From positions 1 to 64,000 of the forward strand of contig NZ_VHLL01000004.1 in assembly GCF_025384765.1 (NCBI RefSeq): a DNA stretch of 64,000 bases, given 5' to 3'. This DNA is from Methanoculleus formosensis (GTDB lineage: Archaea; Halobacteriota; Methanomicrobia; Methanomicrobiales; Methanoculleaceae). Positions within the stretch are counted from its first letter, which is position 1. Each line of letters begins with the position of its first letter. Made by a program: the position numbers and the translations under genes. Below are positions 48,137 through 58,442 of the stretch, in pieces. Under the pieces are notes generated by a model. The model worked only from the letters and a program-made list of their open reading frames with translations. It was not told the DNA's origin and did not search any database.

Positions 48137-50590
48137 TCAGGCGCTGATGGCAGCCAGCCTGCCGTCTTCGCGCACGAACAGCCAGTAGCCCTCGGTCGGG
48201 GAGAGTCCTTGATCGTCGGTCTGGTTGTTGACGATCGCCGGCCGGTAAGTCTGGTCACCCGCATCGTAGCCGACGACGTAGACCCAGATATCTTCCACCG
48301 ACCTGAGCGTCTCATCCGCGCTGCGCTCCACCAGGTCGGAGTGGCCGATGGCGTTCCAGCCCGGGCTGAGCGTCTTCAGTGCGGGTGCCCGCACCGGATT
48401 GGTGCTGAGGTTCAACTGCACGGTGGTCTCCTCGGTCGAGTAGACCCAGTATCCTTCAAGGACACTCAGGGTCTCATTCTCTCCCAGGGGCTCGAAGCCG
48501 CCGGCCGGGGTGTAGGTGTAGATTGGCCGCCCGTCGGTCTCGACATCCGCAAAGACCGACGCTGCCGTGTCGTTGCCCGGAGAGAGAGGTCTCGGGATAG
48601 AGACGAAGTTCCAGCCTTCATAGAGTTGGAGATCCATAGTCTCCTCCTGCACCGGCGGGGTCGTCGGGGTCGGAGTAACGTTCATCGTCGGGGTCGGAGT
48701 AACGTTCATCGTCGGGGTCGGAGTAACGTTCATCGTCGGGGTCGGAGTAACGTTCATCGTCGGGGTCGGAGTAACGTTCATCGTCGGGGTCGGAGTGACG
48801 TTCACCGTCGGCGTTGGAGTGACGTTCATCGTCGGCGTCGGGGTGACGTTCGTCGTCGGAGTTGGAGAAGGTGTTGGGATCGGGGAGTCCGGTGGGATCA
48901 GGACACCGTCGATCACGTAGACGATGATGTTGTTCGTGATCTGGATCTGGGTTATGACGATGATGTTGTTGATGGTCAACTGGCCGTTGTTAAACGATGC
49001 GTTGACAGTCGATCCACCCACGGTCGGCAGGGAGATCTGGCCGTCGGTCGAGTTCTCGCAGAGCATCACAAGTTCTTCGATCGTGTAGTCTCCCTGGATG
49101 ACATGATACTCAAGGATGCTGTTGAGGAGCGTCGTGTCGCCCAGGATAACCGAGAGCGTCTCGTTACCGAGTCCGTCAAACGCGTCATCGGTCGGAGCAC
49201 ATATGACGTAACTCGCGTTCTCTTCAAGACGCTCGCCGATAGTCGAGTTGTTCAGAGCCTCAACGAACGTTGTCAGGTTCTCCTCTTCCGAGAGCCCTTC
49301 AACGATCTCACGGGTGATCTCATCTCCAGGCGGTGTCACCGTCGGCGTCGGGGTGACGTTCACTGTCGGAGTCGGGGTGACGTTCACTGTCGGAGTCGGG
49401 GTGACGTTCACTGTCGGAGTCGGGGTGACGTTCACTGTCGGAGTCGGGGTGACGTTCACTGTCGGAGTCGGGGTGACGTTCACTGTCGGAGTCGGCGTGA
49501 CGTTCACCGTCGGAGTCGGCGTGACATTCACCGTTGGCGTCGGGGTGACGTTCACCGTTGGCGTCGGGGTGACGTTCACCGTCGGAGTCGGCGTGACGTT
49601 CACCGTCGGCGTCGGCGTCACATTTTCGCCGCCGACGGTGACGTTCACCGTCTCGAAGACGAGCGGGATGAGCGGCGTGTGGTCGTTGTTGACCACCTGG
49701 ACCGAGAGGTTGTGCTCACCCTCCGTCACGTTCTCCCATGTGTGGGAGAGGTTCGTGGAGATGACATAACCACCGAACTCCGGAACCGCGGGTTCGCTCT
49801 CATTCGTCGGCACCACGGCGTCAAGGTAGTAGTGCAGGTGCCCCTCGCCCGGCGCGTTCTCCTGCCCGGTCGGCTCCACCAGCGTAAAGTTCGTCAGGTT
49901 CACTTCAACCGTCACGTTCCCGGCCGGGAGGGTCGCGCCATCCATGGGCTCGACAATGGTGACGTTCGCTTCGGCAGTCGGTGTCGGGGTGACGTTCACC
50001 GTCGGAGTCGGAGTAACGTTCACCGTCGGTGTCGGGGTGACGTTCACCGTCGGTGTCGGGGTGACGTTCACCGTCGGCGTTGGAGTCACGTTCACCGTCG
50101 GGGTCGGCTCGGGTGTTACAACCGCCTCAAGAACGGTCACGTTGAGTATCACCGTGTACGCAGCATCCTCAATGGTGTGTTCCGGTGGCCCGTAGGAGAA
50201 GGTCAGGTTGTCCCCGTCGGTCACGTTCGTCACCGCAGGTCCGGTCGTGCCCTGCTCGCCGTTCACCCAGTAGGTCCAGTTGTTCGGCGTTTCATTCAAA
50301 ATCTCGTTTTCGATACCCGCAATCGATAAAATACTGAGATTTCCCTCTTCCAGAGGCAGGTCTTCAGCAACCTGATACTCAAAGGCTCCGCGGTTCGAGG
50401 CGTCATCGAGTGCTCCAAGCACTGTCGCCTGCGGCACCTCGTACGTTTCGGTGCTGTTTAGCGGTGTAATGTTCACAGTCACATCAGGATCCAGTTCGAC
50501 AGGGCCTATTCCAATCGTGACCGCTACACTTGCAGCGGAGAGCGACAGGATAAGGACGATGCACAAACTGAACAATACAGGTCGTCTCAT
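48137..50590 (-). CDS. Fasciclin-domain surface protein with NVTPTPTV repeats
   Basis: This 817-residue protein has a signal peptide (LFSLCIVLILSLSAASVAV) and a DUF4430-like domain (about 35-150). A first block of NVTPTPTV repeats is followed by a beta domain (about 205-325) with EGHLHYYLDA. A longer repeat block comes next, then a FAS1 domain (about 430-580, GERLEENASYVICAPTDDAF), a third repeat block, and a C-terminal domain (MDLQLYEGWNFVSIPRPLSP onward). Every NVT in the repeats is an N-glycosylation sequon. The start ATG 50590 follows AAGGGGGGATATGT. It is likely an S-layer-associated adhesin. Confidence 0.85.
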   Translation of the reverse strand: MRRPVLFSLCIVLILSLSAASVAVTIGIGPVELDPDVTVNITPLNSTETYEVPQATVLGALDDASNRGAFEYQVAEDLPLEEGNLSILSIAGIENEILNETPNNWTYWVNGEQGTTGPAVTNVTDGDNLTFSYGPPEHTIEDAAYTVILNVTVLEAVVTPEPTPTVNVTPTPTVNVTPTPTVNVTPTPTVNVTPTPTVNVTPTPTAEANVTIVEPMDGATLPAGNVTVEVNLTNFTLVEPTGQENAPGEGHLHYYLDAVVPTNESEPAVPEFGGYVISTNLSHTWENVTEGEHNLSVQVVNNDHTPLIPLVFETVNVTVGGENVTPTPTVNVTPTPTVNVTPTPTVNVTPTPTVNVTPTPTVNVTPTPTVNVTPTPTVNVTPTPTVNVTPTPTVNVTPTPTVNVTPTPTVNVTPTPTVTPPGDEITREIVEGLSEEENLTTFVEALNNSTIGERLEENASYVICAPTDDAFDGLGNETLSVILGDTTLLNSILEYHVIQGDYTIEELVMLCENSTDGQISLPTVGGSTVNASFNNGQLTINNIIVITQIQITNNIIVYVIDGVLIPPDSPIPTPSPTPTTNVTPTPTMNVTPTPTVNVTPTPTMNVTPTPTMNVTPTPTMNVTPTPTMNVTPTPTMNVTPTPTTPPVQEETMDLQLYEGWNFVSIPRPLSPGNDTAASVFADVETDGRPIYTYTPAGGFEPLGENETLSVLEGYWVYSTEETTVQLNLSTNPVRAPALKTLSPGWNAIGHSDLVERSADETLRSVEDIWVYVVGYDAGDQTYRPAIVNNQTDDQGLSPTEGYWLFVREDGRLAAISA
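49326..49620 (-). repeat. 24-bp minisatellite encoding NVTPTPTV, about 12 units
   Basis: Tandem 24-bp units such as GTCGGGGTGACGTTCACTGT differ by synonymous changes at third positions (GGAGTCGGGG, GGCGTCGG). A second array of six units lies at about 49978-50110, and a third with TMNVTPTP units at about 48665-48870. Copy number in such arrays tends to vary between strains. Confidence 0.8.
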
Positions 50591-50931
50591 ACATATCCCC
50601 CCTTACGAGCAAGGGGAATGAACAGGGTAATATAAAAATATTGCTATAATAGCGCTCGGCCGCCATTCTGAGAAAATAACGTCCTGCATCGGGGCGAATG
50701 CTCTTACCACCCCGTCATATGGCGGCGTCATCCCGTCGCCGAACGGAGACGGAAACGATTCACGCTGAGGGCTTCGATTCGTGCTCGGAGCGCTCCAGCG
50801 CCCGGCATATCGGCCGGTCAGGAAAAACAATCCGGCAGTCTTTGCCGGTAAAAATGAAGAGGTGTTGCAGCCCGGACGAAGCCCGACGGCCGGTCCGGAG
50901 GGGGCAGGCCGGCGGCGCCTGCCGCCCTGCA
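50591..50931. other. Intergenic region between fasciclin genes
   Basis: About 340 bp. The left end is the promoter of the gene at 48137-50590 (minus-strand TATA-like TTTTTATATTA near 50628-50640). The rest has no supported gene. Confidence 0.5.
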
Positions 50932-51663
50932 TCACTGCACGACGCCAACCATGCCGGTCTCGTTCTCGGCCGTTTCCGGAGTCACGGTCTCGTTTTCAGT
51001 CACCGTCAAGTTCACGCCCGGAGGTATCAGAACCTGGTCGATGATGTGGATCACGCCGTTCGTCGCATTGATATCCGCCACGGTGACGGCGGCCTCCTCG
51101 ACCATGACCTCGCCGTTGGTGGCGGAGACGTTCAGGTCCTCACCGGCGAGCGTCGTGAGGGTGCTCATGTTCTCGCTCTCATTATCCATGCCGAGGAGCC
51201 CGCTGAAGATATCGAGCACCCCGCCTTCTGACTCGTTTCCGGCAGTCTGGTTCTGATCTCCGGTCTGGTTCCCGGCCATCTCGGTGATGCTCGCCGCGGT
51301 GTACTCACCGTCGACAACGTGATATTGGAGAACCATCGTCAGGTTATCGGGCTCGGCCATGAGCTGGGTCACGGTCTCGTTCCCGAGGGCGTCGAACGCC
51401 TCGTTGCTCGGGGCAAAGACCGTGTACGGCCCCTCGCCGTTCAGGGTATCATAGAGCCCCGACACGGCAATCGCTTCCGCCAGCCTCGTCAGGTTCTCGT
51501 CCTCACCGATGTAGGCGGCGATCGTCATGTTCGCGGTCTGATTTTCGATCTCGCCCATGGGCGTCTCCGTTGCATTCTCGTCCCCGATCACCGCCGCCGT
51601 TACGGCAAACGGCATCGCAAGAAGAGCAAGAATGCATGCGCATAGCATTATCCATCGTCTCAT
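50932..51663 (-). CDS. Fasciclin-domain surface protein
   Basis: This 243-residue protein has a signal peptide (WIMLCACILALLAMPFAVTA) and one FAS1 domain (about 45-220; GEGPYTVFAPSNEAFDALGN and LQYHVVDGEYTAAS). An insert rich in Asn, Gly and sequons interrupts it, and it ends with an acidic Thr/Glu tail. The start at 51663 is chosen over 51669 because AAGGGGGG then lies 6 nt upstream, exactly as in the neighbouring fasciclin gene. An AT-rich TATA (ATATTTATATAAT) precedes it. Confidence 0.82.
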   Translation of the reverse strand: MRRWIMLCACILALLAMPFAVTAAVIGDENATETPMGEIENQTANMTIAAYIGEDENLTRLAEAIAVSGLYDTLNGEGPYTVFAPSNEAFDALGNETVTQLMAEPDNLTMVLQYHVVDGEYTAASITEMAGNQTGDQNQTAGNESEGGVLDIFSGLLGMDNESENMSTLTTLAGEDLNVSATNGEVMVEEAAVTVADINATNGVIHIIDQVLIPPGVNLTVTENETVTPETAENETGMVGVVQ

Positions 51664-51856
51664 TACCATCCCCCCTTGGGAGAGGACGAGGATGCGTTTG
51701 GAATTATATAAATATTACGATACATCGGATGAAAACTCGGATTGCTAAACAGGCACCCCGAGTCACTTCCCGATACACGGGGTATCCCGAACTCGACCGC
51801 CCGGCGGGGTGCGGGCCGGAAAGCACCGCCACCCCCGATCCCGGCTATTTCGAGTA

Positions 51857-53287
51857 CTACAACCGCACCAGGACGGCCTTCTCCTCCGAATACTCATCGA
51901 GCGCTCTGCTGCCGTTTTCCCTGCCGATGCCGCTCCCCTTCGTCCCCCCGAACGGCACCTCCGGGGGGATCTTCAGGTGCTGGTTGACCCAGACGATCCC
52001 CGCATCGAGTTCCTCCGTCGCCCGGGCTATCACGTTCGCATCGTGGGTCCAGACCGAGGCCCCGAGCCCGTAACGGGAGTTGTTCGCAAGAGTAAGCGCT
52101 TCGTCGAGGCCAGAGACGGCGGCGACCGGCAGCACCGGGCCGAAGACCTCCTCGGAGAAGAGGACGGAGTCATGCGGAACACCGGCAACGAGCGTCGGCA
52201 GGAAGAAAAGGCCGCGTTTGTACTCTTCCCCCTCCGGCGCCCGTCCCCCGGCGACGATCTCCCCCTCGTCCCGTTCCCGGGCGGCATCGACGACACTGGC
52301 GACCCGCTCAAGGCCCGCACGGTTGTTCAGCGGGCCCATCCCGACACCGCGATCCATGCCGTTCCCGACCACGATCCCCTCGACCCTCGCCGTCAGCCGC
52401 CGGACGAACTCGTCTGCGATCGACTCGTCAACGTAGAGCCTCTTCACCGCCGTGCAGACCTGGCCGCAGTTGTAGAACCGTCCCCTGACGACCCCCTCGA
52501 TGGCCGCTCCGATATCGGCGTCGGCACAGACGATCATCGGGTCGCTCCCCCCGAGTTCCAGCGTCAGCCGTTTCATCGCCGGGGCGGCGTCGAGAGCGAC
52601 CTGCCTCCCGGTCTCGACCTCGCCGGTGAATGAGACCTTCCGGATGGACGGGTTCCTCGCGATCTCCCGGCCGACCGTCTCCCCCGGCCCGGTGACGACG
52701 TTCAAGACGCCCGGCGGGAGGCCCGCCTCTCCGAGGATCTCCGCGAGCCTCAGGCAGGTCAGCGGCGCGGTCCGGGCGGGTTTTAAGACCATCGTGTTCC
52801 CCGCCGCGAGAGCCGCTCCTATCTTCCAGCCCATGATGATCGCCGGCATGTTCCACGGGATGATCGCGCCGCAGATGCCGAGCGGCCGTCTCTCTACAGT
52901 GGCGCGGCCGTAGCCCTTGAGGTTCGCGAACTCGCCTTGCGGCACCGCCGAGAGACCGTGGTAGTACTCGAGGATGTTTGCGAACCCGTTGATCTCATCG
53001 ACCGCCTCGCGGATGGGTTTCCCCTGTTCCGCGGTCAGGAGCGCCGCAAGATCGGTGTTCCTGCGCCGGACCTCCGCGGCGGCGAAGAAGAGGATCTTTG
53101 AGCGATCCCTCGGGCTCTTTGCGGCCCAGTCGGAGAACGCTTCCCCGGCGGCCTCAATGGCGGATACGACATCATCCTCGCCGCCGAGCGGCGCTTCACC
53201 GACCAGATCGCCCGTTGCAGGGTTATGCACCGGAAAGATCCTGCCGGAGATCGAATCGCGCCACTCGCCGTTGATCAGCATCTTCAT
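51857..53287 (-). CDS. Aldehyde dehydrogenase (NAD(P)-dependent)
   Basis: This 476-residue protein carries the ALDH signature with N146 in the PWNMP motif, E244 in LELGGSDP and catalytic C278 in GQVCTAVKR. The length is normal. Substrate type (lactaldehyde, succinate semialdehyde, glyceraldehyde) cannot be told from sequence. ATG 53287 gives a conserved N-terminus (MKMLINGEWRDSISGRIFPV). The gene is the last in a minus-strand cluster with MFS, aCPSF1 and psmB, and is separated from MFS by 38 bp. Confidence 0.9.
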   Translation of the reverse strand: MKMLINGEWRDSISGRIFPVHNPATGDLVGEAPLGGEDDVVSAIEAAGEAFSDWAAKSPRDRSKILFFAAAEVRRRNTDLAALLTAEQGKPIREAVDEINGFANILEYYHGLSAVPQGEFANLKGYGRATVERRPLGICGAIIPWNMPAIIMGWKIGAALAAGNTMVLKPARTAPLTCLRLAEILGEAGLPPGVLNVVTGPGETVGREIARNPSIRKVSFTGEVETGRQVALDAAPAMKRLTLELGGSDPMIVCADADIGAAIEGVVRGRFYNCGQVCTAVKRLYVDESIADEFVRRLTARVEGIVVGNGMDRGVGMGPLNNRAGLERVASVVDAARERDEGEIVAGGRAPEGEEYKRGLFFLPTLVAGVPHDSVLFSEEVFGPVLPVAAVSGLDEALTLANNSRYGLGASVWTHDANVIARATEELDAGIVWVNQHLKIPPEVPFGGTKGSGIGRENGSRALDEYSEEKAVLVRL

Positions 53288-53325
53288 AGGTGATCCTATA
53301 ACCGGGGGCGGTAATATGCGCTCCG

Positions 53326-54393
53326 TCACCCGCGGTGCTCGCACCGGCACCTGCCGATGGGGACGGCCACCGCCGCCGCCATCCCGGCCAGCAGGAGGAA
53401 CGCAGCCAGGAACCCGGCTCCCCCTGCGGCCAGCCCGGCAAGGGCGGAGAGGAACGTGAACCCGGCATAGGTTGCGGTGTTGAAGAGCCCGGTCATCGCG
53501 CCCTGTTCGATCCCCGTCTCCGCGAGGAACGCGAGAGCCGCGACGATGATCACGCCTGAAAGCGCCCCGATGACGGGAAAAGCGTACGGCGTAACGTAAC
53601 TCGCCAGAACCGCCGCTGCCATCAGGAGCGAGGTAACCCGGATGGTCGGGGCGGGACGGAAGGTGAACCGGGGGGCGACGAGAACGGCAACGACGGTTGC
53701 GATGTTGATCGTCGCCAGTTGCAGGGCGAGCACCGACGGATCGCTCCCGGTGTATCCGGGGTAGATGGCCGCCACCGCCCCGGTCATCCCCACCAGAACG
53801 ACCGCCGCGACGAAGAACCAGAAGTAGTTACGCACGATCTCCGCGAAATTCGCCTTCGCGAAACCCGTGCGCTCGCTCTCCCGGACGACGAACCCCATCA
53901 CGGCCGCGGGAACGGCAAGCACCGTAAAGAGGGCGATCCCCGCAAGATGGGTATCGAGGGCGGCATCGAGCCAGCCCGTCGCGAGCAGCCCCACGACCAG
54001 GCCGAGGTTCTGGGCCGCGATGACGTAGCCGCTGATCCGCCCGGGGGACGGGTGCGAGTTCGCCCACGCAAGCGCCGCCGAGAGAAAGAGCCCGGCCCCG
54101 ATCCCCTCGACCACCCGGAAGACGAGGAGGGGCAGGCCTGACGGGAAGAGCAGGATGAGAATGCCGCTTGCAAGGGTCAGGAGAAGCCCGGCGCGGATGA
54201 GGGGCGCGCTCCCTATCCGGTCGCTTGCAACCCCTGCAGGGAGTACCGTAAGAAACGCGCCCAAAAAGTATGCAGAGTAGACCACGCCCTGCAGCGCCGC
54301 CCCCTCGGCGAAATCGGGAAGCACCGGGACGACGGCGTTCGAGAGCGCCATCACCACGAATATCCCAAAAAGAATGGGGAATTTTCGCGGCAT
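53326..54393 (-). CDS. MFS transporter
   Basis: This 355-residue protein begins PRKFPILFGIFVVMALSNAV and has about 11-12 hydrophobic helices with the MFS loop motif GVASDRIGSAPLIRAGLLL between helices 2 and 3. The substrate is unknown. It is a little shorter than usual (about 400). The start is 2 bp downstream of the aCPSF1 stop, so the genes are coupled. Confidence 0.85.
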   Translation of the reverse strand: MPRKFPILFGIFVVMALSNAVVPVLPDFAEGAALQGVVYSAYFLGAFLTVLPAGVASDRIGSAPLIRAGLLLTLASGILILLFPSGLPLLVFRVVEGIGAGLFLSAALAWANSHPSPGRISGYVIAAQNLGLVVGLLATGWLDAALDTHLAGIALFTVLAVPAAVMGFVVRESERTGFAKANFAEIVRNYFWFFVAAVVLVGMTGAVAAIYPGYTGSDPSVLALQLATINIATVVAVLVAPRFTFRPAPTIRVTSLLMAAAVLASYVTPYAFPVIGALSGVIIVAALAFLAETGIEQGAMTGLFNTATYAGFTFLSALAGLAAGGAGFLAAFLLLAGMAAAVAVPIGRCRCEHRG

Positions 54394-54395
54394 CC

Positions 54396-56288
54396 CTAGA
54401 TCATGCGGTAAGTCTCGAGGTTCATGGGGGAGTGCGTCTCGATGCGATGCCGCTTGTAGATAGAACTTGCAAGGTCGATCGTCTTGTTCTCGTCGCCGTG
54501 GATGGTGAAGATCTTCTCCGGGCGCGGCTGGAGGTGGGCGACGTAGTTCATCAACTGTTTGCGGTCAGAGTGACCGGAGAACCCGTCGCTCGTCGCGATC
54601 TCGAGGTTGATCACGATCGTCTCGCGCCAGCCGAGCGGGATCTCGCGCCATCCCTTCTGGATGCGCCGCCCGAGCGTCCCGTCCGCCTGGTAGCCGACGA
54701 AGACGAGCGTGTTGCGCTCGTCCGGGCCGAGGGCCTTGAGGTACTCCATCACCGGTCCGCCGTTCAGCATACCGCTCGTCGTGATGATGACGCAGGGATC
54801 GCCCGTTATCACCTTCTCCCGGATGGCCGGCGAGTCCACCTGGACGAAGGCCTCGGAGAGGAAGGGGTTCAGCCCTTCGCGGAAGATCTGGTTCCGGAGA
54901 TCGCTGTTGAGGTACTCCGGGTAGGTCGTGTGGATCGCCGTTGCCTCTTTGATCATACCGTCGAGGTAGATCTTCACCGGCGGGATCTTCTGTCTCCGGA
55001 TCCCCTCCTCGAGGGCGAGCATGACCTCCTGCGACCGGCCAACGGCGAACGCGGGGATGATCACCTTGCCGCCGCGCTGGATCGTCGCCGAGACCGTCTC
55101 GTAGAGTTTATCCTCGGCGTCTTTCCTCTGGGGCTGGTTGTCGTTCGCCCCGCCGTAGGTGCTCTCCATGAAGAGTGCCTCGAGCCGGGGGAAGGAGGAT
55201 ACCGCGGGGGAGAAGAGCCGCGTCTTCTGGTAGTTGAAATCCCCGGTGAACGCGATGTTGTAGAGCCCTTCGCCGATGTGGAAGTGCGCGATCGCCGAGC
55301 CGAGGATGTGCCCCGCGTTATGGAAGGTAAGTTTAACGTCGGGGGCGATATCGGTCACGCTCCCGTAGTTGAGCGTGATCGAGTGCTTCATGTAGGTCCG
55401 CACCTCGTTCGAGGTGTAGGGGATCTTGTCCGTCTCCTTCCGAACAACGTCCAGGTAGTCGAGCTGGAGCATCGTCGAGAGGTCCCGCGTCGGCGCGGTC
55501 GAGTAGACCGGACCCTCGTAGCCGTATTTGTAGAGGAGGGGGACGAGAGCGCAGTGGTCGAGGTGAGCATGGGTGAGCACCACCGCATCGAGCGAGTCGA
55601 GGGGGTAGATCTCGGGGACGTAGAGGTAGGGCGTCCCGTTCGCGATGTTGCCCGGCTTCTCGCCGCAGTCGACCAGGATCTTGCTCTCCGGCGTCGATAT
55701 CAGGAACGCGGCGCGACCGACCTCGCGGCAGCATCCGAGCGTCGTGACCCGCAGCCACTGGTCCTTGCTCGTGACTTCGCGGTGGATACGGCGGCCGATC
55801 GTGCGTAGAAACGCCTTGCGCTCATCCTTCACCGATCGAAGGTAGGTGCGGATCTGCTTCACCGTCGAGCTCTCGATGGGCGGCGTCCGGACAACCTTCG
55901 GCGTCCAGCCGATCTGCTTCGTGATCTCGCGGAGGGTCACCCCGTTCTTGCCGATGACGACGCCGGGCTTCTCCGCCTCGATCAGGACTTCGCCGGTCTC
56001 CGGGTCGAAGAAGAGGTCGGTGATCCCTGCGTTCTCCGGCACGACCGCCCGGATCTCCTGGGCAGCCCGCTCAGGGTCTTCAAGGATATTCGGGCGCACG
56101 ACGATCCGCTTTCGGAGGTCGCGTGCCAGTATCTTTATCAGGTCTGCCTGGTCGGCAAACTGTTTCGGATCGTCAGTGTAGATGACGAGCTCGGGGCCTT
56201 CGAACTCGACGTTCGAGATTGTTATTCCAGCGGGAACGATCTTCTCGATCTGCTCCTTCAACTCCTGGAGTTTGTCTTCGATAACCAT
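54396..56288 (-). CDS. fttA: aCPSF1 (FttA) beta-CASP ribonuclease
   Basis: This 630-residue protein starts with two KH-like domains (about 1-150; [18 protein letters not shown] at 110-127). A metallo-beta-lactamase domain follows with H240-A-H242-L-D244-H245 and then a beta-CASP insert ([41 protein letters not shown]). The C-terminus has [14 protein letters not shown] and HGDENK. This is the universal archaeal CPSF73-like nuclease that terminates transcription and processes RNA. Length is normal and all metal ligands are present. It follows psmB by 21 bp. Confidence 0.95.
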   Translation of the reverse strand: MVIEDKLQELKEQIEKIVPAGITISNVEFEGPELVIYTDDPKQFADQADLIKILARDLRKRIVVRPNILEDPERAAQEIRAVVPENAGITDLFFDPETGEVLIEAEKPGVVIGKNGVTLREITKQIGWTPKVVRTPPIESSTVKQIRTYLRSVKDERKAFLRTIGRRIHREVTSKDQWLRVTTLGCCREVGRAAFLISTPESKILVDCGEKPGNIANGTPYLYVPEIYPLDSLDAVVLTHAHLDHCALVPLLYKYGYEGPVYSTAPTRDLSTMLQLDYLDVVRKETDKIPYTSNEVRTYMKHSITLNYGSVTDIAPDVKLTFHNAGHILGSAIAHFHIGEGLYNIAFTGDFNYQKTRLFSPAVSSFPRLEALFMESTYGGANDNQPQRKDAEDKLYETVSATIQRGGKVIIPAFAVGRSQEVMLALEEGIRRQKIPPVKIYLDGMIKEATAIHTTYPEYLNSDLRNQIFREGLNPFLSEAFVQVDSPAIREKVITGDPCVIITTSGMLNGGPVMEYLKALGPDERNTLVFVGYQADGTLGRRIQKGWREIPLGWRETIVINLEIATSDGFSGHSDRKQLMNYVAHLQPRPEKIFTIHGDENKTIDLASSIYKRHRIETHSPMNLETYRMI

Positions 56289-56309
56289 TAAAATCGTCCT
56301 AAAAAAATT

Positions 56310-56954
56310 TCAAGGGGTTGAGCGGGCTGCAGATGGTCTTTGCAGACCGCTCTCGATCTGTTCTTCGTATTTGTCCTTCGTGATCACGACCACCATGATC
56401 TCCTCGCCGGACGCGGAGTCGCGGCGCATCGCCGATCGTACGGCACGGACAGCGAGGTCCTTCGCCTCGTCCTCCTTCATATCGGGGCGGTACTGGTCTT
56501 CGAGCACGCCGTAGGCGAACGGTGATCCCGAACCGGTTGCGACGATATCCTCTTCCCGGGTCGCCCCGCCCATGGCATCGACGGAGTAGACGCTCGGCCC
56601 CTCGTCGTCGAACCCGCCCATCAGGAGCTGGACGTAGTAGGGATAGTAGCGGTTCTGGTTCAGGTAGTTCGAGAGCAGGGTCGATGCAGCACCGACAGAC
56701 ATGGTCTTGCCGCGCCGCATCTCGAAGAGGTTGCACTCGACCTGCAGGATCCGCACGAGCTGCTGTGCGTCGCCGACGCCGCCGGCGGTCGTGAGGCCGA
56801 TCCTCGGCGTGATCTGGTAGATCTTCTTCGCACGCTTGCTCGCGATCATGTTCCCCATCGTCGCTCGCATCTCGGTTGCAAGAACCACGCCGCCGTTAAA
56901 GATCAGCCCGACCGTGGTTGTACCTTTCATAATCTCTTGGGAAGTATCAAGCAT
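56310..56954 (-). CDS. psmB: Proteasome beta subunit
   Basis: This 214-residue protein has the propeptide [11 protein letters not shown] and the mature N-terminus [20 protein letters not shown], so T12 is the catalytic nucleophile after autoprocessing. Further core motifs are [20 protein letters not shown] and [13 protein letters not shown]. It forms the inner ring of the archaeal 20S proteasome. ATG 56954 is chosen since it gives a normal propeptide. Upstream, an AT-rich stretch precedes the gene. It heads the psmB-aCPSF1-MFS-ALDH cluster. Confidence 0.95.
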   Translation of the reverse strand: MLDTSQEIMKGTTTVGLIFNGGVVLATEMRATMGNMIASKRAKKIYQITPRIGLTTAGGVGDAQQLVRILQVECNLFEMRRGKTMSVGAASTLLSNYLNQNRYYPYYVQLLMGGFDDEGPSVYSVDAMGGATREEDIVATGSGSPFAYGVLEDQYRPDMKEDEAKDLAVRAVRSAMRRDSASGEEIMVVVITKDKYEEQIESGLQRPSAARSTP

Positions 56955-57099
56955 TGAAGCACCCCTAAAACCATTAAAACGCTTTATCTCGCACAAAAGC
57001 GGTTAAGCGTATAGCGATATCATAAAACATAAATTTATCGCCGTACCGGGTCACGGCACGACATGGATAGACATCTCTATATTATATGAACATTGCCCC

Positions 57100-57963
57100 T
57101 TAATTCTTTCGCAGGGCCTGCTGCTGGTCAGGCAGCAGCACCTTGATCAACTCACGGTCGAAGAGCATGGCGACAAGCCGCTTGTTCCCGTTGACCACCG
57201 GGAGCTGGTCGACCCGGGCCCGCCGCATCTTCAGTGCGCATTCGCCGACCTCCGCATTCAAGGGGACAGCGAGGACATTCTTCACCATCGCGTTCTTCAC
57301 GGGGATCGGAAGGAGTTGGATCCGGGAGATACCATAACTGATGGTATGCATGTCCCGGATGCTCTCCCACGTCCACTCGTCGTCGTCCGTGCCGTTCGAG
57401 AAGTCGCTGACCTCGACGCCGTCCTCGATGCGGGAATGCCTGATGAGGTCCCGCTCCGATATGATGCCGATGAGCGTGCCGTCCTCCATCAGGATGGGGA
57501 TGGCGTCGTAGCCCGAGATCTCGAGGATCCTTCCCACAAGCGAGAGGGGCGTCTCCTCCCAGAGGGCGTAGGTCTTGCTGGTGTAGTTATCCCTGATAGG
57601 GAGGGTGACACGCAGCTGGGCGATGGCGCCGATGAGGTCGGCCACGCTGATGAGCCCGATCATCTTCCCGTCCTCCATGACGGGAAGCCTCCGGATGTTG
57701 TGGTGCACCATCAACTGAGCCGCCTCCGAGATGGGGGCGTCCGGCCGGATGACGACCGGGTCAGGCGTCATCAGGAGCCCGAGCTGGGTCTCTTCCGCTT
57801 TTCGGAGGAGATCTTTTCGGGTGATGATGCCGACAAGCTCGCCGTCTTTGAGGACGGGGACGCCGCTGATGCCGGTCCGTTTCAGGATACGCAGGACATC
57901 GTCCCGGTTACCGGGGATCTCGACGCAGACGACGTCGGTTATCATGAAGTCCCGGACGAACAT
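57100..57963 (-). CDS. Four-CBS-domain protein
   Basis: This 287-residue protein contains four CBS repeats: about residues 1-60 (GISGVPVLKDGELVGIITRK), 65-125 (HNIRRLPVMEDGKMIGLISV), 140-200 (GYDAIPILMEDGTLIGIISE) and 225-285 (RARVDQLPVVNGNKRLVAML). CBS pairs bind adenine nucleotides and regulate partner proteins. There is no attached enzyme domain. It is 14 bp downstream of the USP gene in the same direction. Confidence 0.92.
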   Translation of the reverse strand: MFVRDFMITDVVCVEIPGNRDDVLRILKRTGISGVPVLKDGELVGIITRKDLLRKAEETQLGLLMTPDPVVIRPDAPISEAAQLMVHHNIRRLPVMEDGKMIGLISVADLIGAIAQLRVTLPIRDNYTSKTYALWEETPLSLVGRILEISGYDAIPILMEDGTLIGIISERDLIRHSRIEDGVEVSDFSNGTDDDEWTWESIRDMHTISYGISRIQLLPIPVKNAMVKNVLAVPLNAEVGECALKMRRARVDQLPVVNGNKRLVAMLFDRELIKVLLPDQQQALRKN

Positions 57964-57977
57964 CTGCTCCGGAGAGG

Positions 57978-58406
57978 TTATGATCTCACCACCGTTGTCG
58001 TGATGGGACTGTTCTGCACCACGTAGTCGGTCACGCTCCCGAGCAGGAGCCGGTCGACACCGCTCTTCCCGTATGAGCCGAGGACGATGAGATCGGCCCC
58101 CAGCTCTTCGGCGAGAGCGACGATCTGGGAACCTGCGTGCCCCTGCTGGAGGTGCGTGACGAGCGAGACGCCCGCTGCATCCGCCTTATTCCGGGCCTTT
58201 CCAAGGATATCCTCGCCCTCCTTCTGCAAAACACTGTAGATGATCTCGAGTGTGTTGTCCATGGGGAGGGAAGTAAATAGCCCGGATTCGACCACATACA
58301 CAACGTGAACTTCGGCTTTCCACATGGCGGCCTCACCGAGCGCCATCTCGAATGCCCGGTCGGCCGGTTCAGAGCCGTCTATAGCGACAAGTATCTTACG
58401 GAACAT
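57978..58406 (-). CDS. Universal stress protein (UspA family)
   Basis: This 142-residue protein begins MFRKILVAIDGSEPADRAFE, and ends with the ATP-binding loop VLGSYGKSGVDRLLLGSVTD. Both are classical for ATP-binding USPs. It precedes the CBS gene, and both are nucleotide-sensing proteins. ATG 58406 is chosen over 58415. Confidence 0.92.
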   Translation of the reverse strand: MFRKILVAIDGSEPADRAFEMALGEAAMWKAEVHVVYVVESGLFTSLPMDNTLEIIYSVLQKEGEDILGKARNKADAAGVSLVTHLQQGHAGSQIVALAEELGADLIVLGSYGKSGVDRLLLGSVTDYVVQNSPITTTVVRS

Positions 58407-58442
58407 ACACACCACGCAGAATAGGTACTCTTCATCTGGTTT

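Noticed and set aside
49326-49620. CRISPR-like tandem array
   Set aside because: Units are directly adjacent, 24 bp, with no spacers, and encode a protein repeat.
48209-50329. 706-codon plus-strand frame with HRRSRGDV repeats
   Set aside because: Antisense shadow of the NVTPTPTV repeats. The minus-strand gene has a signal peptide and domains.
54270-55808. 512-codon plus-strand frame
   Set aside because: Antisense to aCPSF1, which is highly conserved.
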